Of a DNA stretch of 64,000 nucleotides, positions 42,913-52,122 are shown in pieces. Below the pieces are notes generated by a model. That model made no database searches. It was not told the origin of the DNA and saw only the letters and a program-made list of their open reading frames with translations. Origin of the DNA: CALAGJ01 sp964293305 (GTDB lineage Bacteria > Bacteroidota > Bacteroidia > Chitinophagales > Chitinophagaceae); contig CAXYYO010000012.1 in NCBI GenBank assembly GCA_964293305.1, positions 18,590-82,589 of the forward strand, read 5' to 3'. A program made the position numbers and the translations under genes. The number at the start of each line of letters is the position of its first letter. Position 1 is the first letter of the stretch.

Positions 42913-44451
42913 CTATTCCCACTCAATAGTGGCCGGAGGTTTACTACTAATATCATATACAACCCTATTAATGCCTCTTACCCTGTTAATAATTTCATTT
43001 GACACTTCCGATAGAAATTCATGTGGGAGGTGGGCCCAGTCTGCTGTCATTCCATCTACTGATGTTACAGCTCTTAGGGCAATAGTGTATTCATAAGTAC
43101 GCTCATCCCCCATTACCCCAACACTTTGTACTGGCAATAAAATGGTACCCGCTTGCCCAACTTTATCGTATAACTGATGTTTTCTTAATGCTTGTATATA
43201 AACATCATCCGCAGCTTGTAGCAGTTTTACTTTTTCTTCACTTACAGGTCCTAAAATTCGAATAGCTAATCCGGGACCCGGAAATGGATGTCTGTTAATT
43301 AATAATGCCGGAATGCCTAGAGCAATTCCAACTTTTCTTACTTCATCTTTGAAAAGAAATCTTAAAGGTTCAACAAGAGAAAGGTTCATGCTTTCGGGCA
43401 ATCCACCTACGTTGTGATGAGACTTAATGGTAGCGGAAGGACCATGTACACTTACACTTTCTATTACATCGGGGTAAATGGTACCCTGTCCCAAAAATTT
43501 AACAGCTTCATTTAATTCTGCTGCCTCTTGAAAAACATCTATAAACAATCCTCCAATTATTTTTCGTTTTGTTTCCGGATCAGACTGATTGTGTAAGGCA
43601 TCATAAAATTTCTTACTGGCATTTATACCTTTTACATTGAGGTGCAAATGCTCATTATAAGTACTCAATACTTGCTCATATTCATTTTTGCGAAGCAACC
43701 CATTATCTACAAAAATTCCATGAAGCTTATGGCCAATTGCTCTGTGAATTAGTGTGGCAGCTACTGTACTATCCACGCCACCGCTCAATGCCATAATAAC
43801 TTCTGCATCGCCTACCTGTTCCTTTATGTTGCTTACCGTTTCATCAATAAATGAGGCTGATGTAAAGTCCTGTTTACACTTACAAATTTCTATTAGGAAA
43901 TTATTAATTATTTTTTTGCCTTCGGCTGAATGATAAACCTCCGGATGAAATTGAATACCAAAAATCGGATGTTCAATATCGCTGATGCGCTGAAAACCTG
44001 CAATTGGGATGTCCTCAGTCTTGGCAATGAGTTCAAAGCCTACTGGCAATTCTGAAATACTATCACTGTGGCTCATCCATACTTGGCTATGCTGACTGAT
44101 GCCAGCGAAAATTCCGGAATGAGCGGTTATTTCTAACACAGCTCTACCATATTCTCTTTTGTTGGATTTACTAACAGTGCCTCCGCTTTGTTTGGCAGTA
44201 AGCTGTGCACCATAACAGACACCCAACACCGGTACTTTCTTTGATAACGCCACCACATCGACCAGGGGTGCATGATCATCATTTACACTAAATGGAGAAC
44301 CACTTAGAATAATTCCTTTTATGGTTTGATCTGTATTAATTGCGGCGTTCCAGGGTACAATTTCGCAGTAAACCTGTGCCTCTCTTACATTTCTGGCTAT
44401 GAGTTGGGTAAACTGGCTGCCAAAATCAAGTATTAGAATTTTCTCGCTCAA
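42913..44451 (-). CDS. guaA: GMP synthase (glutamine-hydrolysing)
   Basis: A 512-residue GMP synthetase converting XMP to GMP. The class I glutamine amidotransferase triad is Cys79 (G-V-C-Y-G-A-Q), His169 and Glu171 (Q-F-H-P-E-V). The ATP-pyrophosphatase domain has L-S-G-G-V-D-S-T-V (about 220-228), and the C-terminal dimerisation domain ends K-P-P-A-T-I-E-W-E. The start is TTG at 44451: an in-frame TAA lies four codons upstream, there is no ATG between, and the following S-E-K-I-L-I-L-D-F-G-S-Q is the expected N-terminus. Confidence 0.96.
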   Translation of the reverse strand: MSEKILILDFGSQFTQLIARNVREAQVYCEIVPWNAAINTDQTIKGIILSGSPFSVNDDHAPLVDVVALSKKVPVLGVCYGAQLTAKQSGGTVSKSNKREYGRAVLEITAHSGIFAGISQHSQVWMSHSDSISELPVGFELIAKTEDIPIAGFQRISDIEHPIFGIQFHPEVYHSAEGKKIINNFLIEICKCKQDFTSASFIDETVSNIKEQVGDAEVIMALSGGVDSTVAATLIHRAIGHKLHGIFVDNGLLRKNEYEQVLSTYNEHLHLNVKGINASKKFYDALHNQSDPETKRKIIGGLFIDVFQEAAELNEAVKFLGQGTIYPDVIESVSVHGPSATIKSHHNVGGLPESMNLSLVEPLRFLFKDEVRKVGIALGIPALLINRHPFPGPGLAIRILGPVSEEKVKLLQAADDVYIQALRKHQLYDKVGQAGTILLPVQSVGVMGDERTYEYTIALRAVTSVDGMTADWAHLPHEFLSEVSNEIINRVRGINRVVYDISSKPPATIEWE

Positions 44452-44701
44452 AGTAAAATTTTAAAGTGAGCGAAGGTAATGGGAAACGGGGTTTAATGGA
44501 AAACGAGAATTGTTGGATAGATGATTAATTCTTTTTTTTACAAACCAGACAAAGGAAATCGTCGGAGGATATAAATAAAATCATGCTATTTCAGCATGAT
44601 TAAAATAGAAAATGTGACTGTCAATATTTTGATATAGTGTAAGAAATATTGATGAATAAACCAAAGTTTCGTGATTAATATTGTATGCTATTTGTTAGAA
44701 C

Positions 44702-45073
44702 TTATTCTATAACATCACCAGATATTGTGAGTATAATGGGATCTTTAATATTAATAAAACTTGTAGTAATTTTTTTTGTGAAAGCACCCGGAGTGTCAGC
44801 CTTGTAGGTAACTTTTATTGTGCTTGACTTACCTGCAAGAATAGGCTTTTTATCGTAAGAAGGATCTGTACAACCACATTCTGCCACGGCAGATTTTATG
44901 ATTAAAGGTTTTCCGGTATTGTTTGTAAAATTGAACGCTGTGGTAACCGCTACATTGTAGTTAATTTTTCCAAAACTATGCACCAAACGATCAAAATTCA
45001 CTTTGCCCGAAACTTGAGCCCATAAGCAGATGCCTGAAAACATCAGTGCAATAAATAATATATTTTTTTTCAC
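44702..45073 (-). CDS. DUF1573 family exported protein, second of a pair
   Basis: About 123 residues from a GTG at 45073, which starts a signal peptide (M-K-K-N-I-L-F-I-A-L-M-F-S-G-I-C-L-W-A-Q) 10 bases after the stop of the previous gene. A longer frame begins with another GTG at 45094 inside that gene. The mature domain is DUF1573: V-H-S-F-G-K-I-N-Y-N, F-N-F-T-N-N-T-G-K-P-L-I-I and C-G-C-T-D-P-S-Y-D-K-K-P-I, an Ig-like fold with a conserved C-x-C-T. Function is unknown. It is paired with a second DUF1573 gene. Confidence 0.85.
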   Translation of the reverse strand: MKKNILFIALMFSGICLWAQVSGKVNFDRLVHSFGKINYNVAVTTAFNFTNNTGKPLIIKSAVAECGCTDPSYDKKPILAGKSSTIKVTYKADTPGAFTKKITTSFINIKDPIILTISGDVIE

Positions 45074-45083
45074 AAATCTAATA

Positions 45084-45551
45084 TTAGAATCCACTGCCTT
45101 TCAACTCATCCACTCCACTATTAGCAGGTGCAGGATTTTCAGGATTTTTATAGGTAGTGCCATGAAACTTAACAACTTGCATGTATCCACCCTTTACATA
45201 TACTGTAATAGTTTTTGCAAAAGCTCCTTCCGTATAACCATTGAAGCCAACTGTGATTTTAAAAGTTTCACCAGGTGCATACGGACCAGATTGCCATTTG
45301 GGTGTAGTACAGCCACAACCTGCCTGCACATTTTCTAGTGTAACAGAATCCGTTGAAATATTTGTTATAGAAATATCAAACTCCGAAGGCTTGCCATGTG
45401 GTATTGTACCAAAATCGTGGTCCACTTCGCTAAAAGTTACGATTTTGTTAATGTCCGGTTTTTCTAATTCAGGGTTTGAAACATCAGCGCTTTGTGCATT
45501 TACAAAAAAACAAATGCTTGAAGTCAAAATAGAGGCAAATAATTTTTTCAT
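45084..45551 (-). CDS. DUF1573 family exported protein, first of a pair
   Basis: A 155-residue exported protein with a signal peptide (about 1-19, ending F-V-N-A-Q). The DUF1573 domain follows: D-H-D-F-G-T-I-P-H-G-K-P-S-E-F, V-Q-A-G-C-G-C-T-T-P-K-W, P-Y-A-P-G-E-T-F-K-I-T-V. The C-terminal 20 residues are a proline- and asparagine-rich tail not found in its neighbour. It leads a two-gene unit; the downstream copy shares the domain but not the tail. Confidence 0.87.
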   Translation of the reverse strand: MKKLFASILTSSICFFVNAQSADVSNPELEKPDINKIVTFSEVDHDFGTIPHGKPSEFDISITNISTDSVTLENVQAGCGCTTPKWQSGPYAPGETFKITVGFNGYTEGAFAKTITVYVKGGYMQVVKFHGTTYKNPENPAPANSGVDELKGSGF

Positions 45552-45814
45552 TTTATAGATTTCTGAATGTAAAAATAATGATTAGAAGCATAGAAGATGT
45601 TAATTATTTATATGCAAAAGTGATATCCCTTAAAAAATTATGATTTTTTGAATGAAAACTGCTGTCGTGCCATTATTATTTTATGATTAATATTTCAAAA
45701 CAACAATGAGTAAAAGTAAAGTTTGATATTAAAAATATTAAAAATCATTTATGCTTTTTCTAATTTTATTAGATTTAATTCAAGTGTGCTGCATAAAATA
45801 CTAACACTAATTAG

Positions 45815-45822
45815 TATTTTTG
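45815..45822 (+). promoter_or_regulatory. -7 promoter element of pckA
   Basis: TATTTTTG followed by CAC, an exact TAnnTTTG match 20 bases before the ATG. The preceding ACTAATTAGT (45807-45816) is a 10-base palindrome that overlaps it and could be an operator. Confidence 0.6.
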
Positions 45823-45842
45823 CACAATTCAAATAATTTTAC

Positions 45843-47444
45843 ATGTCAAAAAATGCATCCATTAAAATTCCTACAGATTCATTAAAAGGAATAGGTATTA
45901 CAACAAAAGTGAATTACCAACTCAGTTCTGAAGACCTTTGCGAATCCACAATAGAAAGAAAAGAAGGTATATTAAATAATACAGGTGCTCTTTGTATCAA
46001 CACTGGCAAATTTACAGGACGAAGCCCGCTTGATAAATTCACAGTTAAAGATGAAACAACAGAAAATACAGTACATTGGAACCAATACAATATACCTGTA
46101 ACTGAAGCTATTTTTAATAATCTAAAAATTAAATTAATAGATCATCTCAACAGCAAAGAAGAGTTATGGGTAAGAGATAGTTTTGGTTGTGCAGATCCGG
46201 CCTATCAAATTTCGATAAGGACAATAACTGAAAATCCTTGGAGTAATTTGTTTGCCTATAACATGTTCATTCGCCCTACAGAAGATCAATTAGAAAACTT
46301 TGTACCTGAGTGGCAGATTCTACATGCTCCAGATTTTTATGCAAACCCTGAAATAGATGGCACTAGAAAAGAAAACTTTGCCATGATTTCATTTACGCAA
46401 AAAACTATTATTATCGGTGGCACGGGTTATACTGGAGAAATTAAGAAAGGTATTTTTTCGGTACTCAACTATATTTTACCGCAAGAGAAGAATGTGCTAA
46501 GTATGCATTGCAGTGCAAATACAGGAACAGATGGAGATGTAGCAGTTTTCTTTGGCTTAAGTGGAACAGGTAAAACTACATTAAGTGCTGATCCTAACAG
46601 ACAATTAATAGGTGATGATGAGCATGCTTGGACTGACACCGGAGTGTTTAATTTTGAAGGTGGATGTTATGCAAAATGTATTGACTTAACAGAAGAAAAA
46701 GAACCAGAAATATTTCATGCTATACGCCCAGGTGCCTTAGTAGAGAATGTTGGCTTTTTTGATGACACAAATGTCATAAATTTCTCAAATAAAGAGATGA
46801 CAGAAAATACAAGGGTGAGTTACCCATTACATTTTATCAGTAATGCAAAACATCCTTCTGTAGCTGGACTGCCAAAAAATATATTTTTCCTTACCTGTGA
46901 TGCTTATGGCGTACTACCTCCAATAAGTAGGCTTACGCCGGCTCAAGCCATGTATCAATTTATAAGTGGTTATACTGCGAAAGTAGCAGGAACAGAAGCA
47001 GGTATTACAGAACCTAAAGCTACATTTAGTGCTTGTTTCGGAGCGCCCTTTTTACCATTGCATCCTGGAAAATATGCTGCTATGCTGGGTGAAAAACTTA
47101 AGAAAGACAATGTAAATGTTTGGTTAGTTAATACTGGATGGATTGGTGGCCCTTATGGTATAGGTAGTAGAATATCTCTAAAATATACCCGTGCCATGAT
47201 TACAGCTGTATTAAAAGGTGAACTAAATCATGTGGATTGCACTAAAGATAAAGTATTTGGAATGATGATGCCGAATCAATGCCCGGGTGTGCCAGATGAG
47301 TTATTGAATCCTCGTAAAACATGGAAGTCTGGCGATGAGTATGACACCAGTGCTCATAAACTTGCACAAATGTTTCGTGATAATTTTGGCAAATATGCAG
47401 ATGGCGTTTCTGCTGAAATTCTTGCAGCAGCTCCTATTCAATAA
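45843..47444 (+). CDS. pckA: Phosphoenolpyruvate carboxykinase (ATP)
   Basis: A 533-residue gluconeogenic enzyme converting oxaloacetate and ATP to phosphoenolpyruvate. Visible motifs are N-T-G-K-F-T-G-R-S-P-L-D-K (substrate site), H-C-S-A-N-T-G near the metal site, the P-loop G-L-S-G-T-G-K-T-T-L-S with L-I-G-D-D-E-H-A-W, and N-T-G-W-I-G-G-P-Y-G. Length is normal. It is monocistronic, with a perfect promoter element and two hairpins downstream. Confidence 0.97.
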   Translation: MSKNASIKIPTDSLKGIGITTKVNYQLSSEDLCESTIERKEGILNNTGALCINTGKFTGRSPLDKFTVKDETTENTVHWNQYNIPVTEAIFNNLKIKLIDHLNSKEELWVRDSFGCADPAYQISIRTITENPWSNLFAYNMFIRPTEDQLENFVPEWQILHAPDFYANPEIDGTRKENFAMISFTQKTIIIGGTGYTGEIKKGIFSVLNYILPQEKNVLSMHCSANTGTDGDVAVFFGLSGTGKTTLSADPNRQLIGDDEHAWTDTGVFNFEGGCYAKCIDLTEEKEPEIFHAIRPGALVENVGFFDDTNVINFSNKEMTENTRVSYPLHFISNAKHPSVAGLPKNIFFLTCDAYGVLPPISRLTPAQAMYQFISGYTAKVAGTEAGITEPKATFSACFGAPFLPLHPGKYAAMLGEKLKKDNVNVWLVNTGWIGGPYGIGSRISLKYTRAMITAVLKGELNHVDCTKDKVFGMMMPNQCPGVPDELLNPRKTWKSGDEYDTSAHKLAQMFRDNFGKYADGVSAEILAAAPIQ

Positions 47445-47451
47445 TAATTTC

Positions 47452-47482
47452 AAGCCCTGAATATTTAAAGCAGGGCTTTTTT
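47452..47482 (+). terminator. Intrinsic terminator of pckA
   Basis: Stem AAGCCCTG (47452-47459) with CAGGGCTT (47471-47478), followed by T4, starting 8 bases after the pckA stop. Confidence 0.8.
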
Positions 47483-47502
47483 ATGACTACGATTGCATAT
47501 CC

Positions 47503-47529
47503 AAACCCCCGCTGTATCAACGGGGGTTT
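47503..47529. terminator. Second, bidirectional terminator between pckA and nadE
   Basis: Stem AAACCCCCG (47503-47511) with CGGGGGTTT (47521-47529) and a 9-base loop, followed on the plus strand by a T-rich run. It lies 40 bases after the nadE stop on the other strand and can serve both genes. Confidence 0.8.
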
Positions 47530-47568
47530 TTGTTTGTTTTATTTTATTCAGTAGTAAATGACAAAAAA

Positions 47569-49251
47569 TTAGCCTAAATATTTTGCAACAATTGGCAGAC
47601 TTCTCCCTACTCCAAAAGCTTTTGGAGATATTCGAATGATTGGGCAAAATTGTTTTCTTTTATACTCATTGTTATTCACCATTTTAAGCACCCTTTTTGT
47701 TAGTACTTCGTCAAAACCAAGAGATTCAATTTCATCGGGCCCTTTTCTTTGTTCTATATATTGATAGAGTAACATATCTAATACTTCGTAGTCAGGTAAG
47801 CTATCACTATCTTTTTGGCCGGGTCTCAATTCTGCACTTGGTGCTTTAGTTAATATGGCATTTGGTATTATTTCCTTATCTCTATTGATGTATTTTGCCA
47901 AAGCATATACTTGTAGTTTATAACAATCACCCAATACACTAAGGCCCCCAGCCATATCTCCGTATAGGGTACCATAACCTGTAGCCAATTCACTTTTATT
48001 GGAAGTATTGAGAAGTATAAAGCCAAATTTATTAGCCACAGCCATTAGCAAGGCTCCCCTGCTCCTACTTTGAATATTTTCCTCTGCCAATGAAAAAGGC
48101 ATTCCGTTAAATATGGGCTTTAAAATAGATAAAAAAGACTCATATACCTGATCAATTTGCAAGATTTGATGAGGGTTCTTAAGGTTCTCACTAAGTTGTA
48201 CCGCATCTGTAATACTACCTGCTGAGGAATACGGTGATGGCATCAGCAATGCTGTTACATTTTCTGCTCCCAAAGCATCACATGCTAAGGCTAGAGTTAC
48301 AGCACTATCTATACCACCTGAAGAGCCAAGTATTGCTTTTGTAAAACCCATTTTTTTAAAATAGTCCTTGATGCCATAAACTAGGGCATCATAAATTCTA
48401 TCAATATATAATTCAGGGATGAGATGATCCGTATTAAGCTCAGTGTCTGGCACTTGAGCACAATTCGTTTCAATACCCTCAGCAAAGCAACCATTATCTA
48501 ATAGTTCTACCATGGCTGATGCCTCCTTAAACAATGGTAAAGACTGAACAATATTTCCATATTTATCAAAGACCAAAGAACCACCATCAAATACAATTTC
48601 GGTCTGACTCCCTGTAGTATTACAATATACCATTGGGAGATTATACTTTAAAACATTTGCTTTAATTATTGCCTTCCTATCTTCTGCATGTGTGTAATCA
48701 AATGGAGAACCACTGAGGTTTAGCATTATATCAGGTTCATGTTTCATTAGCATATCCATTGGATTTACTCGATACATAGGGTTGTTGCTCAAGTTCCAAA
48801 TATCTTCACAAATAGTAACAGCAATTTTTTTTCCCTTAAATAAAATTATATTCCAATCATAAGCTGGTTCACAATGCCTGTAATCATCAAATATGTCATA
48901 ATTAGGTAACAGTGTTTTATGAATTTCTGCCTTTATCTCCATATTTTCTATAAAAAAAGCAGCGTTAAAAAGATCCTTCCCACTCAATATAGGATTTTTA
49001 GCTGGACCACCTACCAGCACTGCAATACCCTGAGTTTCCTGCCGTATAAGTTCTAAAACCTGATAAGATTGCTCAATAAAGTTAGGAAATTCTAAAAAAT
49101 CTCTAGCTGGATAACCACAAATACACATTTCGCTGAAAAGCACTAAATCTGCTTGTTGCTTCTTAGCTTCTTTTATGGCAGCAATTATTTGATGACAGTT
49201 GAATTCGAAATTACCAATATGATAATTTTGCTGCGCTATGAATATTTTCAT
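47569..49251 (-). CDS. nadE: Glutamine-dependent NAD+ synthetase
   Basis: A 560-residue fusion. The N-terminal nitrilase-type glutaminase (about 1-250) has the triad region F-S-E-M-C-I-C-G-Y, H-K-T-L-L-P-N-Y and the catalytic Cys in V-T-I-C-E-D-I-W. The C-terminal NAD synthetase domain has L-G-S-S-G-G-I-D-S-A-V-T-L-A-L (ATP pyrophosphatase loop), N-T-S-N-K-S-E-L-A-T-G-Y-G-T-L-Y-G-D-M-A-G-G and K-A-P-S-A-E-L. It amidates nicotinate adenine dinucleotide in the last step of NAD synthesis. A perfect -7 element lies so close to the ATG that the message may be leaderless. Confidence 0.96.
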   Translation of the reverse strand: MKIFIAQQNYHIGNFEFNCHQIIAAIKEAKKQQADLVLFSEMCICGYPARDFLEFPNFIEQSYQVLELIRQETQGIAVLVGGPAKNPILSGKDLFNAAFFIENMEIKAEIHKTLLPNYDIFDDYRHCEPAYDWNIILFKGKKIAVTICEDIWNLSNNPMYRVNPMDMLMKHEPDIMLNLSGSPFDYTHAEDRKAIIKANVLKYNLPMVYCNTTGSQTEIVFDGGSLVFDKYGNIVQSLPLFKEASAMVELLDNGCFAEGIETNCAQVPDTELNTDHLIPELYIDRIYDALVYGIKDYFKKMGFTKAILGSSGGIDSAVTLALACDALGAENVTALLMPSPYSSAGSITDAVQLSENLKNPHQILQIDQVYESFLSILKPIFNGMPFSLAEENIQSRSRGALLMAVANKFGFILLNTSNKSELATGYGTLYGDMAGGLSVLGDCYKLQVYALAKYINRDKEIIPNAILTKAPSAELRPGQKDSDSLPDYEVLDMLLYQYIEQRKGPDEIESLGFDEVLTKRVLKMVNNNEYKRKQFCPIIRISPKAFGVGRSLPIVAKYLG

Positions 49252-49255
49252 GGGT

Positions 49256-49263
49256 CAAAGTTA
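49256..49263 (-). promoter_or_regulatory. -7 promoter element of nadE
   Basis: The minus strand reads TAACTTTG followed by ACCCATG: an exact TAnnTTTG match with only four bases between it and the start codon. Confidence 0.55.
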
Positions 49264-49603
49264 TGAAATCAATTTTTGGATTAGGTTAAAGAAAATACTG
49301 AATTAGCACATTGCGATATTTTTTTATCTAAGCAATTCTGCTAGGCTAGTATTTAGAAAAAAGTACAACAATAAATTTCCAACCCTAGCATGCGCATTTG
49401 ACTTTGCTATAAAAAGTTGAAAAGCGATAAAGACAAGTATTTGACGTTAATATTTTGCAGAAGAAACAAAACTCAATTTTACGGTAAAAAATTGTTTGAA
49501 ATGCTTATGTATGCAGCGTTTCGGCTTTGCAATAAAATTTAACTGCATCATCTGCATTCAAATAATATTTCCAAATTCTAAAACAATAAAATCATTTCCA
49601 CAC

Positions 49604-49629
49604 AAAAAAACCGCCATTTTATTAGCGGT
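49604..49629 (-). terminator. Terminator of the glutamine synthetase gene
   Basis: Stem ACCGC (49610-49614) with GCGGT (49625-49629) and a 10-base loop. On the minus strand it is followed by T7. It lies 28 bases after the stop at 49657. Confidence 0.7.
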
Positions 49630-49656
49630 CTTTTATCTTAAATTACAAACCAAAAA

Positions 49657-51846
49657 CTATCTTAAGAATAACAGCTCTCTGTATTTTGGTAAAGGCCAAG
49701 CGGTATCATTTACCAGTAGTTCCAATTTGTCTGCACTATAACGTATGTCATCAAAGAATGCTTCCTTAATGGTGTCGCAATAGGCAATGGCTTTGGCACG
49801 TGTGTCTGATAGATTATTTGCTTGTTTTCTAGCTTCTGTCATGGCATCTACTTTTGAGTATATCGTTTGTATATGCTCTGAAAGTTCAGCTAAAATGGCA
49901 AGTTGACTGGCATAAGCAGAAGCTGGAAGTCCTACATCTTTTAACCCCTTTACATTTGCGGCTAACTTTGTTTGATAGGAAACAGCAGCAGGTATGATAT
50001 GACTCAAAGCCAAATCCCCCATGATGCGTGCTTCTATCTGTACTTTTTTAATATACTTTTCAAGTTCTATTTCATGCCTTGCTTCCAACTCTGCATGATT
50101 GTACACATTATTATTTTCAAAAAGCTTTTTCGAAGTATCAAAAATCATTGCATCTAATGCAAGTGGTGTTGTTTTTACATTTGGCAATCCCCTCTTCTCT
50201 GCCTGCTTTGCCCATTCCTCACTATATCCATCACCTTCAAATAATACTTTTTTACTCTCCACAATATAGCGCTGTATGATATGCATGATAGCTATTTCAC
50301 GCTTCTCTCCTTTTTCAATTAAAGCATCTACCTCTTTTTTAAATTGCTTTAGCGTTTCGGCCATTATTGTGTTTACCGTAATCATGGCATTGCTACAATT
50401 AGCTGATGATCCCACTGCACGAAACTCAAATTTATTGCCTGTGAAGGCAAATGGTGAGGTACGGTTACGGTCTGTATTGTCTAATAACAATTCAGGAATA
50501 CTTCTATGTAAATCTAGTTTAAGAATGGCTTCATCTTGTTCATCAAATGAGGCTCCTACCCTGCTTTCAATGTCATTCAACACTTTAGTTAAATATTCAC
50601 CTATGAATACTGAAATAATTGCTGGAGGTGCTTCATTGGCCCCCAGTCTATGATCATTTCCTGCTGACGCAATGGATGAGCGGAGTAAACTGGAATAATC
50701 GTGTACTGCCTTTATAATATTTACAAAAAAGGTAAGAAACATGAGATTGGTCTTTGGCGTTTTACCGGGTGCTAATAGGTTAACTCCAGTATCTGTTGCC
50801 AAACTCCAGTTATTATGCTTACCACTGCCATTTATGCCAGCAAATGGTTTTTCATGCAGTAGAACACGAAGATTATGACGGCGTGCCACTCTATCCATAA
50901 CGTCCATTAAGAGTGCATTATGATCTACTGCAAGATTTACATCTTCAAAAATAGGTGCACACTCAAACTGTGCCGGTGCTACTTCATTATGTCTTGTACG
51001 TAGAGGTATGCCCAACTTATAACACTCTTCTTCATAATCCCTCATATAAGCATACACACGCTCCGGTATGCTACCGAAATAATGATCCTCCAACTGCTGA
51101 CCTTTAGCCGGGCCTGCTCCAAAAACTGTACGACCACTTAGTAAAATGTCTGGTCTTGCATTGGCAAGTCCTTCATCAATTACAAAATATTCTTGTTCCC
51201 ATCCTAAAGTAGCGGTAACCTTTGTAATATTTTTATCAAAATAATGACATACCTCCACCGCAGCTTTATTCATGGCTTCTAAAGCTTTCAGCAATGGTGC
51301 TTTGTAGTCTAATGATTCACCTGTATATGAAACGAAGATGGTGGGAATACATAAAGTTTTTCCTTCACCAATTTCCATGATAAATGGGGGTGAAGAAGGA
51401 TCCCAAGCGGTATAACCTCTTGCTTCAAAAGTGGCTCTTAAACCACCACTTGGAAAGCTAGAAGCGTCAGGCTCTTGTTGTATTAATGCAGCACCTTCAA
51501 ATTCTTCAATGGCCGTGCCATCACTTTTTAAGGTAAAAAAAGAATCATGTTTTTCAGCTGTTGTTCCTGTAAGCGGTTGAAACCAGTGGGTGAAATGGGT
51601 AACCCCTTTTGACTCCGCCCAAGCACGAATGCCATTTGCAATTTGGCCCGCTACGGTTCTGTCAATTTTCTTTGAACCTTTTATACTTGCTTTCAAACTT
51701 TTAAATGCATCATCACTTAAATATTGTCGTGCTTTTTCAAGTGTAAATACATTCTCCCCAAAAATAGGAGTAACTTTTGGCAGACCCGGCACTGTAATTT
51801 GTGCATCGCTACTTAAATTTTTAATAGCGTCAAACCTCAATGACAT
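49657..51846 (-). CDS. glnN: Glutamine synthetase type III
   Basis: A 729-residue type III (GlnN-type) glutamine synthetase, much longer than the usual type I enzyme. The N-terminal part has F-G-E-N-V-F and H-W-F-Q-P-L-T-G-T-T-A-E-K-H-D-S-F. The catalytic core has G-W-E-Q-E-Y-F-V-I-D, R-H-N-E-V-A-P-A-Q-F-E, H-E-K-P-F-A-G-I-N-G-S-G-K-H-N-N-W-S and D-R-N-R-T-S-P-F-A-F-T-G-N-K-F-E-F-R. It makes glutamine from glutamate and ammonia. It is monocistronic with its own terminator. No nitrogen-regulatory gene is adjacent. Confidence 0.97.
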   Translation of the reverse strand: MSLRFDAIKNLSSDAQITVPGLPKVTPIFGENVFTLEKARQYLSDDAFKSLKASIKGSKKIDRTVAGQIANGIRAWAESKGVTHFTHWFQPLTGTTAEKHDSFFTLKSDGTAIEEFEGAALIQQEPDASSFPSGGLRATFEARGYTAWDPSSPPFIMEIGEGKTLCIPTIFVSYTGESLDYKAPLLKALEAMNKAAVEVCHYFDKNITKVTATLGWEQEYFVIDEGLANARPDILLSGRTVFGAGPAKGQQLEDHYFGSIPERVYAYMRDYEEECYKLGIPLRTRHNEVAPAQFECAPIFEDVNLAVDHNALLMDVMDRVARRHNLRVLLHEKPFAGINGSGKHNNWSLATDTGVNLLAPGKTPKTNLMFLTFFVNIIKAVHDYSSLLRSSIASAGNDHRLGANEAPPAIISVFIGEYLTKVLNDIESRVGASFDEQDEAILKLDLHRSIPELLLDNTDRNRTSPFAFTGNKFEFRAVGSSANCSNAMITVNTIMAETLKQFKKEVDALIEKGEKREIAIMHIIQRYIVESKKVLFEGDGYSEEWAKQAEKRGLPNVKTTPLALDAMIFDTSKKLFENNNVYNHAELEARHEIELEKYIKKVQIEARIMGDLALSHIIPAAVSYQTKLAANVKGLKDVGLPASAYASQLAILAELSEHIQTIYSKVDAMTEARKQANNLSDTRAKAIAYCDTIKEAFFDDIRYSADKLELLVNDTAWPLPKYRELLFLR

Positions 51847-52122
51847 AAAATATTTTTTTGCAAATTAAATGTCAAAAATCCATATTTTAAAATATTCAGA
51901 AAAAATAATTCAATAAGCGAAGATAATAATCAAAAATATTAAACTTTATGACTCTGTTTCAGTTTTTAATAGACATATTGACATTTAATATATACATATA
52001 TTTATTATTATATGTGTAATTTTTAAATCCAAAAATTGCAATTTTGAAATATGTGCTGCGCAACAATCATTGCGCCACTAAGTTAAAATGAGGTGTGGCA
52101 TAAGAATAAAAAAAAGGTAGGA

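Larger units (their letters stand above)
49252..49656. other. Intergenic region between nadE and glutamine synthetase
   Basis: 405 AT-rich bases. The right end holds the glutamine synthetase terminator and the left end the nadE promoter. The middle has no convincing gene; an 81-codon plus-strand frame running into the glutamine synthetase gene has unlikely composition. Confidence 0.5.

Noticed and set aside
44449..44460. TTTACTTTG overlapping the guaA start as a -7 element
   Set aside because: It would place the transcript start downstream of the TTG start codon.
49496..49741. 81-codon plus-strand frame before glutamine synthetase
   Set aside because: Cys/Ile/Phe-rich composition of random AT-rich DNA, and it runs into the opposite end of the glutamine synthetase gene and across its terminator.
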